DNA from: Saprospiraceae bacterium
GTDB taxonomy: Bacteria; Bacteroidota; Bacteroidia; Chitinophagales; Saprospiraceae
NCBI GenBank assembly: GCA_029251525.1
Contig: JAQXDE010000020.1
Span: 1 to 64,000, forward strand
DNA length: 64,000 nucleotides
Direction of reading: 5' to 3'
Below are positions 63,505-64,000 of this stretch, one piece after another; the first letter of the stretch is position 1, and each line of letters opens with the position of its first letter. The notes beneath the pieces are model-generated. The model ran no database searches and had not been told where the DNA came from. It worked only from the letters and a program-made list of their open reading frames with translations. The position numbers and the translations under genes are program-made.

Positions 63505-64000
63505 TTATGCTAAATCCTTAATCGCCCGCACAAATCCATTCTGATCATTCTCTTTCATTTTTCTCAACAAACTAGACGCATCAGATTTTTTGGAAAAAAT
63601 TCCCACGACAATTTTGTAAACCGTTCGACCTTCCAACTCATTGATACTTACCACAATTGGGTGGTCATATTTTTCTTGCAATTTTTCCGCTTGAATCAAG
63701 ACATTTCCATATTCTGCAAATGCGCCAATCTGCACACCGTAACCTTCAGGTGCTTGTCGTTTTACATTGAATTGGAAAATCCCTCGCCCTTTTTTTACTG
63801 GCTCTTCAATAGCTGGTGGTGTAGAGCCCAAATTCTCATCCCTATATCGAAGAGCTTCTTTGACAGCTTTGTCTGCATTGACCTTTCCATATCCATATTT
63901 GAGTGAGTGACCAGAGGAATCATACGCTAGCGGTGAACCTATTTTATCTGCAGTTTTGATTAGAATTTCTTTTACTTGGCGGGCTGTCAGTTCAGGGTTT
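63505..64000 (-). CDS. Subtilase (S8) with C-terminal SPOR domain, C-terminal part
   Basis: The gene is cut by the right window edge; about 165 codons are visible. The first visible part reads NPELTARQVKEILIKTADKI and GYGKVNADKAVKEAL, which is the end of a subtilisin-like catalytic domain (the usual '...LTWQQVRDILKNTADKI...GYGRVNA' ending). After a short linker (STPPAIEEPVKK) comes a SPOR domain (EGYGVQIGAFAEYGNVLIQA, YKIVVGIFSKKSDASSLL), which binds denuded peptidoglycan. The SPOR part should not be read as a separate 108-aa gene. The active-site residues lie outside the window. Confidence 0.85.
   Translation of the reverse strand, partial: NPELTARQVKEILIKTADKIGSPLAYDSSGHSLKYGYGKVNADKAVKEALRYRDENLGSTPPAIEEPVKKGRGIFQFNVKRQAPEGYGVQIGAFAEYGNVLIQAEKLQEKYDHPIVVSINELEGRTVYKIVVGIFSKKSDASSLLRKMKENDQNGFVRAIKDLA

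Noticed and set aside
1-64000. tRNA genes, rRNA genes and CRISPR arrays
   Set aside because: No cloverleaf-compatible GTTCRANNC arms, rRNA segments or regularly spaced 24-40-bp repeats were seen on either strand.

Overview
This 64 kb window comes from an AT-rich chromosome of the phylum Bacteroidota, probably a Saprospiria- or Cytophagia-like aerobe. The reasons are: type IX secretion (T9SS) C-terminal domains on three large exported proteins; PorD; the bamD-rpoZ-coaBC-porD block; many lipoproteins and DUF families typical of the phylum; Bacteroidetes-type -7 boxes (TAnnTTTG); and almost no Shine-Dalgarno sequences. I see no rRNA, tRNA, CRISPR array or complete insertion sequence. Most of the window is ordinary core chromosome with accessory patches.

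Left end (1-9.5 kb): a truncated excisionase-like gene lies beside the 3' end of mnmE. That 3' end carries a sequence very close to the attachment site used by SGI1-type genomic islands. Then come rpsT, sucA, a three-gene exported cytochrome/beta-barrel operon, a bacilliredoxin and pdxH. 10-15 kb: a 1016-aa T9SS surface protein with Ig-like repeats, then a gene-free stretch with two copies of a hairpin-plus-41-bp element, then an unknown secreted protein. 14.8-23 kb (minus strand): an MsbA-like exporter, porD, coaBC, rpoZ, bamD, a DUF4412-like protein, an MscS channel and a lipid A acyltransferase, mostly envelope functions. 23-32 kb: a Tat-exported glycosylasparaginase, an orphan LuxR-type regulator behind a sigma-54 promoter, a TPR-AAA+ ATPase, a short-chain dehydrogenase, a TonB-like gene broken by a stop codon, a secreted lectin with a MytiLec-type beta-trefoil and a probable pore-forming tail, and a TPR histidine kinase/response regulator pair.

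32-44.9 kb: a GGT-like Ntn hydrolase, gnd with a divergent 6-phosphogluconolactonase remnant, an H-NOX/HNOBA-kinase nitric oxide sensor pair behind a second sigma-54 promoter, gcvP, hldD, a phosphopantetheinyl transferase, a WD40 protein and dcd. 44.9-47 kb is gene-poor and looks decayed. 47-64 kb: a BI-1 protein, a PqqB-like lipoprotein, an FMN alpha-hydroxy-acid oxidase, a T9SS-exported heme/copper monooxygenase, an FdhF/YdeP molybdoenzyme with a DUF7009 protein, a large T9SS metalloprotease, tdk, a rhomboid protease, and the end of a subtilase-SPOR protein cut by the window edge.

Best candidates for new biology are the MytiLec-like lectin with an aerolysin-like tail (28415-29341), the sigma-54-linked NO sensor operon (35829-37824), the twin hairpin elements (13211-13282 and 13677-13742), and the mnmE attachment site next to an excisionase-like gene. 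All family assignments were made by reading motifs; no database search was run.
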